64,000 bases of DNA, from NCBI RefSeq assembly GCF_001687335.1, contig NZ_MAGO01000007.1, positions 119,205 to 183,204 of the forward strand. The letters run 5' to 3'. Positions 18,191 through 28,071 of this stretch are shown in pieces (the first letter of the stretch is position 1; each line of letters begins with the position of its first letter). Under the pieces are notes generated by a model. It had not been told where the DNA came from and made no database searches. It was given only the letters and a program-made list of their open reading frames with translations. Position numbers and translations under genes: made by a program. Source of the stretch: Dissulfuribacter thermophilus (GTDB lineage: Bacteria; Desulfobacterota; Dissulfuribacteria; Dissulfuribacterales; Dissulfuribacteraceae).

Positions 18191-18288
18191 CTTAAATCCT
18201 GCTTTTTCTCTTTTTCACTGCCCTTTGGGATTGCCAATTTTGCTCGGGGCTCGCATCTTGGGCAAACTTGGCAATTGCAGGATTTAGG
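18191..18288. repeat. dispersed palindromic repeat, copy B
   Basis: This 98-bp intergenic copy has inverted ends CTTAAATCCTGC and GCAGGATTTAGG and an inner stem TTGCCAATTTTGC / GCAAACTTGGCAA. It aligns with the copies near 28.1-28.3 kb and 59.8-60.0 kb through the TTTTGC and GGCAAACTT core, but the flanking stem bases differ on both sides together. Confidence 0.65.
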
Positions 18289-18299
18289 TGTAAAGACCG

Positions 18300-18321
18300 C
18301 CCCTGCGGTTTACCGCAGGGG
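18300..18321. other. perfect GC-rich hairpin upstream of aldolase gene
   Basis: CCCCTGCGG and CCGCAGGGG form a 9-10 bp perfect stem around a TTTA loop. No U-tract follows on either strand, so it is not a standard intrinsic terminator; it could stabilise or attenuate the aldolase transcript or end the asd message. Confidence 0.5.
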
Positions 18322-18393
18322 AATATAAATTCACTGGTTTGATATTATTTTGGATTTCAAAAGGTATTTCTAATTTAATAAAGGAGGTGCGGT

Positions 18394-19671
18394 ATGGCCA
18401 CCAGAGACTTTGAGAGGGCGTTAGAGGTTGGTAGACCTCCCAATGTAAAAAGGCTCTTTCCAAATTCTAAGGCTCTTATAGTTAGTGGAAAGGTAATTGA
18501 TAGGGCCTTGTTAAAAAAGGGTAAGGCCATGACCATTGCTGCAAATGGCAGGAATTACTTTGTTATTAGAGGTGCTCTTCTCGCAGCTCAGAGGGCAAAT
18601 GCAGCCATAATCATTGAAATTGCAAAGTCTGAGGGAGGGAGAAATGCTTATTGTGCAATAAATTTCTGGAATTTGGCCAGAATTACTGATCAGCTAATGA
18701 ATGAATTAGGGATAACAGTTCCAGTGGCAATTCATGCAGATCACTATGGGATTAAAAAGAAAGAAGATGTTGAGGCAGCAAAGATAGAAATTCCGTCCAT
18801 ATTCGATGCTGGCATTACCTCAATAGCTATTGATGCCTCTCATATGAATGATGACGAAAATCTCCTTGCCAACATTGAACTATCCCCATATGTGCCCACT
18901 TGGGCTGGCTATGAGACAGAAGTTGGAGAGATCAAAGGGAAAGAAGGTTTGAGCACTCCTGAAGAAGCACTCTTTTTAATAAAGGGACTTAATGCTCACA
19001 ACATATTTCCAGACTGGATTGCATTGAATAATGGTACAACCCATGGCATTCAGGATAGTGATCAGGGTATTCAGGTGGCTCTTACCCAAGAGATCCATAA
19101 GGCCCTAGAGCCCTATAAGTTGTCTGGTGCGCAACATGGCACATCAGGTAACAGCTCTGAGAGACTAAAGGAAATAGCACAGAAGACGAATACCACTAAG
19201 GCCAATGTGGCTACAGCCCTTCAGATGCTCTCTTGGGGGGTAGAGGTCAATGACTATGGTAATGCTGTATTAAATGAGGACGGGACTCCAAAGAAGATCC
19301 CAGGAGAAGGGGTTACTGAAGAGCTTTGGGAGGAGATGCTATCATATGCCAAGGAAAAGGGATTGAAGGGTGGCAATTTTAAAAAGCTGAACCTCCCCTT
19401 TGAAAATAAACTTCTAGGCCAGTCTCGTGAAGTGAGAGAGCGCATGGCCAAAAGAGTCGAGGATTTTGTTTATCACCTCTTGACGGATGTATTTAATGCA
19501 ACGGATACTGCCCAGCTTGCAATAGATCTTATATGCGAGAAGGGAAGTTATGATCTTGGTCCTAAAGCTGAAAGGATTGAGAATCCAGAGGAGTGGACCG
19601 AGGAAAAAATTAGGGAAAAGGCAAAGGCCATATCTAGAGACAGAGGACCTGAGGGAGATTTCGATGATTGA
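18394..19671 (+). CDS. fba: class II fructose-bisphosphate aldolase
   Basis: The 425-residue protein is a zinc-dependent class II aldolase-type TIM barrel: zinc ligands in AIHADHYG, the aspartate/serine region IDASHMNDDENL, YETEVGEIKGKEG, and the phosphate-binding NNGTTHGIQ and SGAQHGTSGN segments. It cleaves or condenses fructose 1,6-bisphosphate in glycolysis/gluconeogenesis. The length is that of the longer bacterial subgroup, with a charged C-terminal extension. AAAGGAGG lies 7 nt upstream of the ATG. Confidence 0.88.
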   Translation: MATRDFERALEVGRPPNVKRLFPNSKALIVSGKVIDRALLKKGKAMTIAANGRNYFVIRGALLAAQRANAAIIIEIAKSEGGRNAYCAINFWNLARITDQLMNELGITVPVAIHADHYGIKKKEDVEAAKIEIPSIFDAGITSIAIDASHMNDDENLLANIELSPYVPTWAGYETEVGEIKGKEGLSTPEEALFLIKGLNAHNIFPDWIALNNGTTHGIQDSDQGIQVALTQEIHKALEPYKLSGAQHGTSGNSSERLKEIAQKTNTTKANVATALQMLSWGVEVNDYGNAVLNEDGTPKKIPGEGVTEELWEEMLSYAKEKGLKGGNFKKLNLPFENKLLGQSREVRERMAKRVEDFVYHLLTDVFNATDTAQLAIDLICEKGSYDLGPKAERIENPEEWTEEKIREKAKAISRDRGPEGDFDD

Positions 19672-19737
19672 TTAAACCATTCTTTCGTTGGCCACGCTTA
19701 TTTGATGGACACGGGAGAATGGGCTTCGGAGTAAGAG

Positions 19738-20346
19738 GTGCGAATTATAGGTGGGCGGATTGGTGGAATTAGACTGAAATCTCCTAAAGGGAGGGGAACG
19801 AGGCCAACTACAGACAGGGTTAGAGAGGCTATTTTTAACCGGCTCGAACATGTGCTCCTGGACAGAGGAGGATTTGAGGGAAAAAAGATTCTAGATCTTT
19901 TTTCCGGGACAGGGGCCCTTGGCATAGAGGCCTTGTCAAGGGGCGCAGAGCTTGCTGTTTTTGTTGAATCAAATAGATATGTCTTTGATATTTTAAGAGA
20001 AAATTTAAAGATTTCTTCGATGATCGACAGGGCCAAACCCTTTTGTCTGGATCTCATTAAGAGGGACTTTCCTTGGCGAAAGATAAAAAGCCTCGGGCCC
20101 TTTGATGTTATTTTCGCAGATCCACCTTATGGAAAAGGTATGTCAACTATGGCACTAAATAGAGTTATGTCCCACGACATATTATCATTTGGCGGGATAT
20201 TTGTTTTAGAAGAAGAATGGGGTAAGGGACCAAGTGGAGAATCCTTTGGTTTGAGGGATTTAGGAGCACGAAGATACGGAAGAACTGTTGTACATTTGTG
20301 GGAAAGGAGAGATGAAAAAGAAGATAGTATATCCAGGGACATTTGA
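19738..20346 (+). CDS. rsmD: 16S rRNA (guanine966-N2)-methyltransferase
   Basis: The 202-residue protein has the RsmD signature: start MRIIGGxxGG, RPTTDRVREAIFN, SAM-binding DLFSGTGALGIEALSRGA and catalytic DPPY (FADPPYGKG). It methylates the N2 of G966 in 16S rRNA. The start is GTG at 19738. The 3' end overlaps coaD by 35 bp, the common rsmD-coaD arrangement. Confidence 0.93.
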   Translation: MRIIGGRIGGIRLKSPKGRGTRPTTDRVREAIFNRLEHVLLDRGGFEGKKILDLFSGTGALGIEALSRGAELAVFVESNRYVFDILRENLKISSMIDRAKPFCLDLIKRDFPWRKIKSLGPFDVIFADPPYGKGMSTMALNRVMSHDILSFGGIFVLEEEWGKGPSGESFGLRDLGARRYGRTVVHLWERRDEKEDSISRDI

Positions 20347-20794
20347 TCCAGTAACAAATGGACATCTCGATCTCATTGAGAGGGCTCTGAAGATCTTTGA
20401 TGAGGTTATTGTTGCCATTGGAGAAAACCCTTTGAAAACTCCAATTTTTTCGGTGGAAGAGCGTTTAGATCTCCTCCGCAATACTGCCGGAAAGGATCCA
20501 CGAGTCAAGGTCATGAGTTTTGATGGGCTTGTAGTAGATTTTGCAAAAAAAATCGGTGCCTGTGCTATCTTGAGGGGGCTTAGGGCAGTGTCTGACTTTG
20601 ATTCTGAACTTCAAAGGGCCCTCATGAATAGAAAGCTTTCTCGCGATATAGAGACAGTATTTTTGATGACTGGTTTTAGATGGATCTTTATAAGTTCAAC
20701 TATTGTAAAAGAGGCAGCAAAATTTGGTGGCGATCTGAGCGGACTTGTACCAAAGCTCGTTGAAGAGAGGCTTAAAGAGAAGTTTCAAAGATAA
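20312..20794 (+). CDS. coaD: phosphopantetheine adenylyltransferase
   Basis: This 160-residue enzyme transfers AMP to 4'-phosphopantetheine in coenzyme A synthesis. The nucleotidyltransferase motif GTFDPVTNGHLD is near the N-terminus, with the RGLRAVSDFDSELQ and ISSTIVKEAAKFGGD motifs. An AGGAG site 3-5 nt before the ATG at 20312 (MKKKIVYPG) fixes the start, although the frame is open further upstream within rsmD. Confidence 0.95.
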   Translation: MKKKIVYPGTFDPVTNGHLDLIERALKIFDEVIVAIGENPLKTPIFSVEERLDLLRNTAGKDPRVKVMSFDGLVVDFAKKIGACAILRGLRAVSDFDSELQRALMNRKLSRDIETVFLMTGFRWIFISSTIVKEAAKFGGDLSGLVPKLVEERLKEKFQR

Positions 20795-20903
20795 CTCACA
20801 GGATTCCGTACCTGTCTCGTCGTACGAATCTTGTACCTCCTGGATATATTTGGCAGCCTTTGGGCCTACACAGAGAAGTCTAAGGTACAATTTGAGGTGC
20901 TGG

Positions 20904-21470
20904 CTATTGGCACCCCTTTGATTGATTACACGTTTCGTCAAATATCTCTGCGCTGAAAATCAATATTTTGGTATCAGGGTCTTTCCAGCAACCAGGATAT
21001 AAGCCCGCTTTTATACACGTCTGGTCAAGAAATTGGATTCTATCCCAGCCGTACTCTACTGCCACCTGTGGCAACAGTACCCCTCCATAAGGTCCTTTAA
21101 TAATGTAAATACCATGGGTGCCCACCTCTATCTCCTCTATAGAACTGATTTCCTTTAAAGGAGATAGGACCGAGATCTCTATTTCTATTGCTTTAAATTC
21201 ATCTGGGCTTAGGGGTTTGAATCTAGGGTCATGAAACGCAGCCTGTATAGCCATGTCTGACACTACCTCGATAAGGGGCTTGTTGGTAACGAAGGTGCCA
21301 ATGCAGCCTCTGAGGCTACCTTTGATTTTTAATGTTACAAATGCCCCTCGAGGCTCAAGAAGTTCCTTGTCTGTAATGGCAGGTAGCATTAATGGGCTAT
21401 CAAAGAGTTCAGATGCAATGGAATCCCTTGCAATTTTTATTAATAATTTTTTTTGCTCAGTTTTTAACAT
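20904..21470 (-). CDS. AMMECR1-domain protein (AmmeMemoRadiSam system A)
   Basis: The 188-residue protein has the AMMECR1 hallmark LRGCIGTF, the PRGAFVTL strand and the C-terminal GVLLPQVAVEYGWDRIQFLDQ segment. In many bacteria this protein is encoded with Memo and radical-SAM partners; neither is nearby here. Its biochemical role is not established, though links to RNA modification or redox chemistry have been proposed. It is convergent with coaD. Confidence 0.9.
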   Translation of the reverse strand: MLKTEQKKLLIKIARDSIASELFDSPLMLPAITDKELLEPRGAFVTLKIKGSLRGCIGTFVTNKPLIEVVSDMAIQAAFHDPRFKPLSPDEFKAIEIEISVLSPLKEISSIEEIEVGTHGIYIIKGPYGGVLLPQVAVEYGWDRIQFLDQTCIKAGLYPGCWKDPDTKILIFSAEIFDETCNQSKGCQ

Positions 21471-21489
21471 GATACACCTCGAAAATACT

Positions 21490-21575
21490 AATAACAGGTA
21501 GAAGGCAGAAGGTAGAAGGAAGAAGTTAAAAAAGTTTTTTCCTTCAACTCAACACTCAAAACTCAACATCTTTAA
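21490..21575. repeat. low-complexity AGAAGG and AACTCAAAACTCAAC tracts
   Basis: The region between the AMMECR1 and sugar-dehydrogenase genes holds GTAGAAGG/AGAAGG repeats (about 21498-21525) followed by an AACTCAACACTCAAAACTCAAC tract in pieces (21545-21570). The latter is the same word found as a perfect inverted repeat at 43.6-43.7 kb. No gene is seen. Confidence 0.55.
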
Positions 21576-21609
21576 AATGCTTCTCCCTTCTTCCTTCTCT
21601 CTAATTAAA

Positions 21610-22896
21610 TCACAGTCGCCAGTGTACTATGCCTGTGCCTTTAAAAGTATGTAAAGGTATTACTGATTTTACATCCATTATTACTCCTTTGTTTTTCTTT
21701 TTAAAAGAATCCACTATTTCATTAAGCATAGAAACATATTCTTTATGAGGGACTGCTAATATAAGTGCATCGACATCTAATGGGACTTCTGTTTCAGGTT
21801 CTATAGAGAAGACTTCCTTTATTTCCTCTTTGGCTGCAAGTGGATCGTGGATCTTCGGTACTATTCCATAATCCCTTATTTCATTTACTATGTCTACTAC
21901 CCTGGTATTCCTAATATCAGGACAATTTTCTTTAAATGTGACCCCAAGCACTGCAACTTTTGCCTGTTCAACTGGGATTCGTTGTCTTAAAAGCTCTTTT
22001 ATAGTCCTTTGAGCAACGTATATGCCCATAGAATCATTGATTCTTCTGCCTGCGAGTATGACTTCTGGATGGTAACCAATTCGTTTTGCGAGGTGGGTTA
22101 GATAGTAGGGGTCGACCCCAATACAGTGGCCCCCAACAAGGCCTGGTCTAAAAGGCAAGAAGTTCCATTTTGTCCCTGCCGCTTTAAGTACCTCTAGGGT
22201 ATCGATACCAAGTCTGTTGAATATGAGAGCTAGTTCATTCATTAGGGCAATATTGAGATCCCTTTGAGTATTCTCAATAACTTTTGCTGCCTCAGCAACC
22301 TTTATGCTTGGGGCCCTATAAACTCCGGCCTCTACCACCATTTCATAAGTGTTGGCTACAAATTCTAGTGTCTGGGGGTCTTGGGCTGACACAACCTTTA
22401 CGATCTTTTCAAGGGTATGGTCAGGGTCACCTGGATTGATTCGTTCTGGAGAATAGCCTACCTTAAAATCTGTTCCGCATTTTAGCCCTGAATATTTCTC
22501 TAAAATAGGAACGCAAAATTCTTCTGTGACCCCTGGATAGACTGTGGATTCATAGACAACTACTGTCCCCTTCGACAAATTTTTGCCTGTAATGATGGAT
22601 GCCCCTTCAAGATAGCTGAGGTCAGGGGCCTTACTTTCATCGATAGGAGTTGGTACAGCTATAATGATCATTTCAACGCCGTTGAGCAGTGACGCATCGT
22701 TAGTAAATTTCACTAGTTGACTTGCCTTAAAATCTGCCTGAGTAATTAGCCCTGCAGGGTCAACTCCATTTTTGTAACTTTCAATCTTTCTTTTATCTAC
22801 ATCAAAGCCAATAGTTCTAACCTTTGTGCCGAAGGCAAGGGCCAGTGGAAGACCAACATAGCCAAGACCAACAATACCCACTGATTTTGCTTGCAT
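21610..22896 (-). CDS. UDP-N-acetylhexosamine 6-dehydrogenase (WbpO/TviB type)
   Basis: The 428-residue nucleotide-sugar dehydrogenase oxidises the C6 hydroxyl of a UDP-sugar to the uronic acid with NAD. It has the Rossmann GLGYVGLPLA, the ESTVYPG loop, and the catalytic cysteine in GGHCIGVDPYYL (about residue 257), and GVTFKENCPDIRNTR in the UDP-binding domain. Sequence features fit the UDP-GlcNAc/GalNAc dehydrogenase branch (WbpA/WbpO/TviB) better than UDP-glucose dehydrogenase. It stands alone, with no glycosyltransferases next to it. Confidence 0.85.
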   Translation of the reverse strand: MQAKSVGIVGLGYVGLPLALAFGTKVRTIGFDVDKRKIESYKNGVDPAGLITQADFKASQLVKFTNDASLLNGVEMIIIAVPTPIDESKAPDLSYLEGASIITGKNLSKGTVVVYESTVYPGVTEEFCVPILEKYSGLKCGTDFKVGYSPERINPGDPDHTLEKIVKVVSAQDPQTLEFVANTYEMVVEAGVYRAPSIKVAEAAKVIENTQRDLNIALMNELALIFNRLGIDTLEVLKAAGTKWNFLPFRPGLVGGHCIGVDPYYLTHLAKRIGYHPEVILAGRRINDSMGIYVAQRTIKELLRQRIPVEQAKVAVLGVTFKENCPDIRNTRVVDIVNEIRDYGIVPKIHDPLAAKEEIKEVFSIEPETEVPLDVDALILAVPHKEYVSMLNEIVDSFKKKNKGVIMDVKSVIPLHTFKGTGIVHWRL

Positions 22897-22965
22897 AATA
22901 CCTACTCCTTGAATTATTTTTTATTTACCTGATAATTTTGAACAGAACAGCTTGAGATAACCAAG

Positions 22966-23012
22966 CTTAAACTCTGATTAGGCAGCTTGCAAGTTTGCCA
23001 AAGATCGAAGCC
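22966..23012 (-). repeat. dispersed palindromic repeat, half copy E
   Basis: Read on the minus strand, this segment (CTTTGGCAAACTTGCAAGCTGCC then AATCAGAGTTTAAG, given in pieces) matches the right half of the repeat at 59.8-60.0 kb (TCGGCAAACTTGCGAGCTGC). Only one half is recognisable. The rest of the 22897-23258 gap contains short ATTCAAGATTCAAAATTC tracts and no gene. Confidence 0.5.
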
Positions 23013-23258
23013 AAAGAGGAGCCTATAAACGTTCATGTGCCAATTAGCACAGCTCGTAGGATGAAACGGGAAAAGATGGAGAAGGGAGAAGAAAATTCAA
23101 GATTCAAAATTCAAGATTTCAGGACCGATCCCAGTTGGCCGCAGGGCTTTGGTGTGGGCAGTGCTTGCTTCTACCTTCTTCCTTCTACCTTATGTAAAGA
23201 GCGAGAAGTACGTATTGTCCATGGGAAATCATTATATCTTTAATTAGTATTTTTAGCT

Positions 23259-24479
23259 ATGACAACGATCTACACATATATACATGGGATGTTGCCAATC
23301 AAGAATTTACTATTATTTGCATTTATAGCTGTTTTATCCTGGCTCAGTATATGGATTACCAAGAAATTCATTGTCCGAAGCCTCCACTTTTGGATAAAAA
23401 AGACAAAGACAGATATTGATGACGTTCTTGTACAGCATGGAGTTTTAGACACTTTAATATATCTTGCTCCGGCTCTTGTCATCTATTATGGGTCCCATTT
23501 ATTTCCAAATGTGTCCCCTATGATTCAGCGCGTAGTGAGTGCGTACTGTTTTTTCATATTAATTCTCGTCATTGATAGGGTGTTGTCTGCGGCTCTTTCC
23601 ATTTATGAGCGATATCCAATATCAAGAAAGAGACCAATTAAAGGCTATATCCAGATAATAAAGATATTCTTTTATGTAATGGGGACTGTGCTCATAGTAT
23701 GTGTACTAATTGATCAGTCTCCATGGGCTATTTTGAGTGGAATAGGCGCCCTAACTGCAGTACTACTTCTAGTATTTAGGGATACCATACTTTCCTTTGT
23801 TGCCAGCATTCAGATTGTAACCAATGATCTCATCCATGTAGGAGATTGGATTGAAATGCCTCAATATGGGGCAGACGGTGAGGTTATTGAACTAGCCCTT
23901 CATACAGTAAAGGTCCAAAACTGGGATAAAACTATAACAACAATCCCTACTTACAAACTCATCCAGGATTCTTTTAAAAATTGGCGGGGTATGGAAGAAT
24001 CTGGTGGGCGGAGGATAAAGCGATCAATATTGATTGATCAGTTGAGTATACGATTTTTAGAAGATGAAGAAATAGAACGATTAAAGAAGATTAAGATATT
24101 AAGGCCATATCTGGAGCAAAAGGAAAGAGAACTGAGAGAATACAATTCGGCCCATGGTATTTCGGAGACGGACAGCCCTGTTAACGGTAGAAGGCTCACA
24201 AACATAGGTACTTTTAGGGCCTATTGTGTTGCCTACCTTAAAGAACATCCTCTTATAAGAAAGGATATGACTTTTTTAGTCAGACAACTGCCTCCATCCC
24301 CACAGGGGCTACCATTGGAGATATACGTTTTTTCCGCTGATACAAGATGGGCGAATTATGAGGCAATTCAGGCAGACATATTTGACCACCTCTTGTCTGC
24401 AATCTCAGAGTTTGATCTTCGAGTGTTTCAATATCCATCAGGACATGATTTATTAATTACTAGAACAATAACGAAATAG
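23259..24479 (+). CDS. MscS-family mechanosensitive channel (YbdG-like)
   Basis: The 406-residue protein has about five N-terminal transmembrane helices (about 14-32, 58-76, 86-106, 130-150, 155-175), the last being the pore-lining TM3 (GIGALTAVLLLVFRDTILSF), then the MscS beta domain (IQIVTNDLIHVGDWIEMP) and a long cytoplasmic C-terminus. It has the extra insertion typical of the YbdG/MscM branch. It probably releases solutes on hypo-osmotic shock. The 3' end overlaps the convergent histidine-kinase gene by 27 bp. No good ribosome-binding site precedes the ATG. Confidence 0.85.
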   Translation: MTTIYTYIHGMLPIKNLLLFAFIAVLSWLSIWITKKFIVRSLHFWIKKTKTDIDDVLVQHGVLDTLIYLAPALVIYYGSHLFPNVSPMIQRVVSAYCFFILILVIDRVLSAALSIYERYPISRKRPIKGYIQIIKIFFYVMGTVLIVCVLIDQSPWAILSGIGALTAVLLLVFRDTILSFVASIQIVTNDLIHVGDWIEMPQYGADGEVIELALHTVKVQNWDKTITTIPTYKLIQDSFKNWRGMEESGGRRIKRSILIDQLSIRFLEDEEIERLKKIKILRPYLEQKERELREYNSAHGISETDSPVNGRRLTNIGTFRAYCVAYLKEHPLIRKDMTFLVRQLPPSPQGLPLEIYVFSADTRWANYEAIQADIFDHLLSAISEFDLRVFQYPSGHDLLITRTITK

Positions 24480-27107
24480 TTTTTGACTAAGTATTTCCTT
24501 GATAGCTCTAGTCAAATCGTGGACTGAAAATGGCTTTTTCAAAAACATGGTCAATTCTGGATCGAGATCCACGTCCATGGCAATATCTATAGGATAGCCT
24601 GATATAATTATTCCAGGAAGTTCAGGATAAAATGCCCTTGCCTCTTTTAATAGTCTTTTGCCGTCCATTCCGAGGAGTGCAAGGTCTGCTATCAGTAGAT
24701 CAGGTTCATATTCGCTATATCGAAGAATGTTGATAGCCTCTTCCCCTAATCTTGTCTTGATTACCCTTGCCCCCAGGGATTCTAAATGACCGGCTAGAGT
24801 TTCTCTTATCATGTCTTCATCTTCAACAAGTAAAATAGTCAGATTGGAAAAATCCTTGGGCTGGGGATTAAATAATACCTTCTCTCCATCCGGATTAGGT
24901 AAAATATCCATATCTTCATGGATAGCCGGCACATAGAAATACACAGAAGTTCCGTATCCAACTGAACTCTCTATAAAAACCTTTCCTCCAAGTTGTTTCG
25001 CGATTCCGTGGACAAGAAATAGTCCAAGCCCTTTTCCTTCTCCAAAAGGCTTAGTGGTGAAAAATGGTTCAAAGGCTCGCTCAAGTACCTCTCTACTCAT
25101 ACCACAGCCAAAATCTCTGATTTTAAAATAACAATATTCTCCAGGAGTGAGTTGGAGTCTGTCGGCTTCGTCCTGGAAGAATTGTTTTTTTCCTGTCTCG
25201 ATAATTATAGAGCCTCCATTAGGCATGGAGTCTTTTGCATTTGATAAAATATTTATAAGTGCCTGACAAAGTAAGTCTTTATCTGCGAGAGCGACCAGCT
25301 TTTCAGAAGGAGTTTCAATTGAAACTTTTATGCCATCTTCTTCCCAGCCTTTGAGCAGTGCTACCACTTCATTTGCAACTGTATTTAAGTTAATTGGACC
25401 CAAAGCTATAGGAGCCTTTTTGCTAAAAGCAAGGAGATTGCGGGTGATTTTAGAGGCCCTTTTAGCGGTTTTTTGAATAGCCATCACCTTTTTTCTTAAT
25501 TGAGCTTCCTCGGATATATCCATCAAAAGGAGTTCACATTGGCCAAGAATTGCCATGAGAAGATTGTTAAATTCATGTGCAATACCACCGGCTAACCTTC
25601 CTATGGCCTCCATTTTTTGCGCAGTCCGTAGCTGAGATTCCAGTTTTCTTCTTTCCGTAATGTCAACCCCTGTACAAACTATGGCATCGACAGCATTGTT
25701 GTCATCTATAAGTGAAGTCAGGGTCCAAGAGACATTGATAATGGCCCCATTTTTTGTTTCACAATTTATTTCGATTGGGCCTGCTTTATCAAACGTTAGG
25801 GCAACACTAAATGCCTTTTGCATGGCGGCCTTATCACTTTTTTGAATAAGTACTTCCCAGATTTTCTTGCCCACTAGTTCTGATTCACTTCTTTTCGTAA
25901 TCTCAGCTACTACTCGATTTATTTTCTGTATATTACCAGATGAGTCTGCGATAACTAAAAGGATATTAGCGCTTTCGAGAGCTGCATTGGTAAAGTCCCG
26001 TTCTTTTCGAAGGGATAATTCAAGCCCCCTTCTTTCTTCCATGTTTTCGACTAAGGCAATTGCGGCGATGACCCTTTCGTTATCATCTTTAATGGGAATC
26101 CCTGTTGCTGATATGTATACCTGTTCTCTAGAAATAGTGGATGTGTATGGGCCGGTATATTTGGGAAATTCACCCCTTAAAGTGCGTTTGAGCATTCCCC
26201 TGAGAATTGGATTGTACGAGGATAAGGCATTGAACCCGATGAGTTGGTCTCGTTTAACCTTTAAAAGATCAGCAAGATATTGGTTACAGTCAACAATTTT
26301 TCCTGTCCTATCGAAACATCCTATGCCTATTGGGGAGTGTTCAAAGATCATTCGATACCTTTCATAAGAGTTGATTAGGGCAAGTTCTGCCTCCTTTTTG
26401 CAAGTTACATCCTCTATAACTCCAAATAAAAAATCATCTCCATGTGAGGTATTCATTAGCGATCCACTCCAATGGGTCCATCTAAAGCCACCCTTATCAT
26501 TTAATAATCGAAATGTTATATCTAACGGTTTGCTTTTTAAGAAAAAATTTTTGAGGTGTTTTATAGCATAGGTTCTATCTTCTGGATGGACATAGTTATA
26601 AATTAATTTGGTATCTAGATAAAATTCCTTTTGATGCCGTCCGGTCCATTCTTGGATTTTGGGAGAAATATAAGTAAGGATTGCTGTCTCAGGACCATGA
26701 ACAGCTGTGAATGCAATAATTGGTATGTATTTCAAGATTTCTCGATGATTAGAATCCTTTATCGTTAAAAGGAGCAATTCTTTCGGTGGGTTTAGCCATT
26801 GTAGTTCAAATGTCAGGAAAAATTTTCCAGGCAACTGGCATTCATGGGGCACACATATTGTGATATTTCTAGGAAGGTCTCTGAGGTCGTTTTTTAACAA
26901 AAAATGTTCTATTTTTGGGAAAAGAGGGCCTAGATATTCCTTAATGTTTGCAGGTAGCGTTAAGCCTTTTGTGCCACAAATTGTACAAAATAGATTGTTA
27001 GTATAAATTACCTTATCAGCTTGTAGAACTGCGGCTGGTAAGCTTAGAGAATCAATTATATTAGACCATTGAGATAATGCTTCCATAGGGGACCGATCGA
27101 CCAACAT
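24453..27107 (-). CDS. multi-PAS hybrid histidine kinase with receiver
   Basis: The 884-residue soluble-looking kinase has no clear transmembrane helices. It carries several PAS domains (about 15-120, 125-245, 255-370, 375-490), a HisKA dimerisation domain with the phospho-acceptor in GGIAHEFNNLL (about H511), a HATPase_c domain (GxGLGLFLVHGIAKQLGG) and a C-terminal receiver with phospho-acceptor D in IADLALLGMDG (about 810). It should sense a cytoplasmic cue. No cognate output regulator is adjacent; the NtrC-type regulators at 53.5 and 57.3 kb are possible partners (speculative). ATG at 27107 is preceded in frame by a TTG. Confidence 0.88.
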   Translation of the reverse strand: MLVDRSPMEALSQWSNIIDSLSLPAAVLQADKVIYTNNLFCTICGTKGLTLPANIKEYLGPLFPKIEHFLLKNDLRDLPRNITICVPHECQLPGKFFLTFELQWLNPPKELLLLTIKDSNHREILKYIPIIAFTAVHGPETAILTYISPKIQEWTGRHQKEFYLDTKLIYNYVHPEDRTYAIKHLKNFFLKSKPLDITFRLLNDKGGFRWTHWSGSLMNTSHGDDFLFGVIEDVTCKKEAELALINSYERYRMIFEHSPIGIGCFDRTGKIVDCNQYLADLLKVKRDQLIGFNALSSYNPILRGMLKRTLRGEFPKYTGPYTSTISREQVYISATGIPIKDDNERVIAAIALVENMEERRGLELSLRKERDFTNAALESANILLVIADSSGNIQKINRVVAEITKRSESELVGKKIWEVLIQKSDKAAMQKAFSVALTFDKAGPIEINCETKNGAIINVSWTLTSLIDDNNAVDAIVCTGVDITERRKLESQLRTAQKMEAIGRLAGGIAHEFNNLLMAILGQCELLLMDISEEAQLRKKVMAIQKTAKRASKITRNLLAFSKKAPIALGPINLNTVANEVVALLKGWEEDGIKVSIETPSEKLVALADKDLLCQALINILSNAKDSMPNGGSIIIETGKKQFFQDEADRLQLTPGEYCYFKIRDFGCGMSREVLERAFEPFFTTKPFGEGKGLGLFLVHGIAKQLGGKVFIESSVGYGTSVYFYVPAIHEDMDILPNPDGEKVLFNPQPKDFSNLTILLVEDEDMIRETLAGHLESLGARVIKTRLGEEAINILRYSEYEPDLLIADLALLGMDGKRLLKEARAFYPELPGIIISGYPIDIAMDVDLDPELTMFLKKPFSVHDLTRAIKEILSQKLFRYCSSN

Positions 27108-27288
27108 CAATTTTTATCTTTACTATCATAAAAAGAAAAAAAGTGCAATGAATAGATAAAAATGAGTTACAAAGATTAAATTTCCCTTTTTCTCCCCAAA
27201 AAACTGGGAGGAATTGAAGATATTTCGATTTTATTTAGTTGAAAAATATTATATTTATACTACATAGATCCCTTTAAAGGAGTAGAAA

Positions 27289-28071
27289 ATGCGTATTTTA
27301 CAGGAACTTGGGGCTCGATTCTTGAGTTTTATTGATGACCTTGGGGGAATGGCAATATTTTTTCTTATAGGTTTTACCAAGGCACTTACACCCCCGTTCC
27401 AGTTACAGAAGATTGTTAGTCAGTTGTATTTTATAGGTTCTAAGTCCCTTTTAATCATTTTCTTAGTGGGACTTTTTACGGGTATGGTCCTAGGACTTCA
27501 GGGATATTATACTTTGGTAAAATTTGGTTCAGAGGGACTTTTGGGTGCTGCTGTGGCCCTTTCGCTGATCCGAGAACTAGGACCAGCCTTAACGGCAATA
27601 ATGGTAATAGGTAGAGCAGGCTCCTCAATGGCTGCTGAGATTGGTATAATGCGAATTTCTGAACAAATAGACGCTCTTGAGACTATGGATATAGACCCAA
27701 TACGTTTTTTGTTTTCACCAAAACTGGTGGCCTCTATCATAAGTTTTCCAATCTTAACCGCTTTTTTTGACGTGATAGGAATAATTGGAGGTTATCTTAC
27801 AGGTGTAGTCCTACTTGGGATAAACCGAGGAATATATTTTTATCGCATAGAAAATGCGGTTGAGTTGCAGGATGTGACTGGAGGTTTTATTAAGGCATTG
27901 GTATTTGGTGCCTTGGTTGCTGTGATTTGCTGTTACCAGGGATTTTATATGCATAAGAGACCAGGAGGATTTGGAGCAAAAGGAGTGAGCCTTGCAACCA
28001 CTTCTTCTGTGGTAATATCTTGTGTGGTCGTGTTGATTGCGGATTATGTCTTAACCTCATTTTTACTTTAA
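27289..28071 (+). CDS. mlaE: phospholipid-transport permease MlaE
   Basis: The 260-residue integral membrane protein has the MlaE/YrbE permease signature: GMVLGLQGYYTL, SLIRELGPALTAIMVIGRAGSSMAAEIG and MRISEQIDALETM. It forms the membrane core of the MlaFEDB complex that moves phospholipids between the membranes. It opens the mla cluster with a GGAG ribosome-binding site, but a 270-bp gap holding a repeat separates it from mlaF, unusual for this operon. Confidence 0.93.
   Translation: MRILQELGARFLSFIDDLGGMAIFFLIGFTKALTPPFQLQKIVSQLYFIGSKSLLIIFLVGLFTGMVLGLQGYYTLVKFGSEGLLGAAVALSLIRELGPALTAIMVIGRAGSSMAAEIGIMRISEQIDALETMDIDPIRFLFSPKLVASIISFPILTAFFDVIGIIGGYLTGVVLLGINRGIYFYRIENAVELQDVTGGFIKALVFGALVAVICCYQGFYMHKRPGGFGAKGVSLATTSSVVISCVVVLIADYVLTSFLL

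Noticed and set aside
22995..23243. Open frame of 82 codons upstream of the MscS-type gene
   Set aside because: It runs through a half-copy of the dispersed repeat and ATTCAAGATTC tracts, and has no recognisable product.
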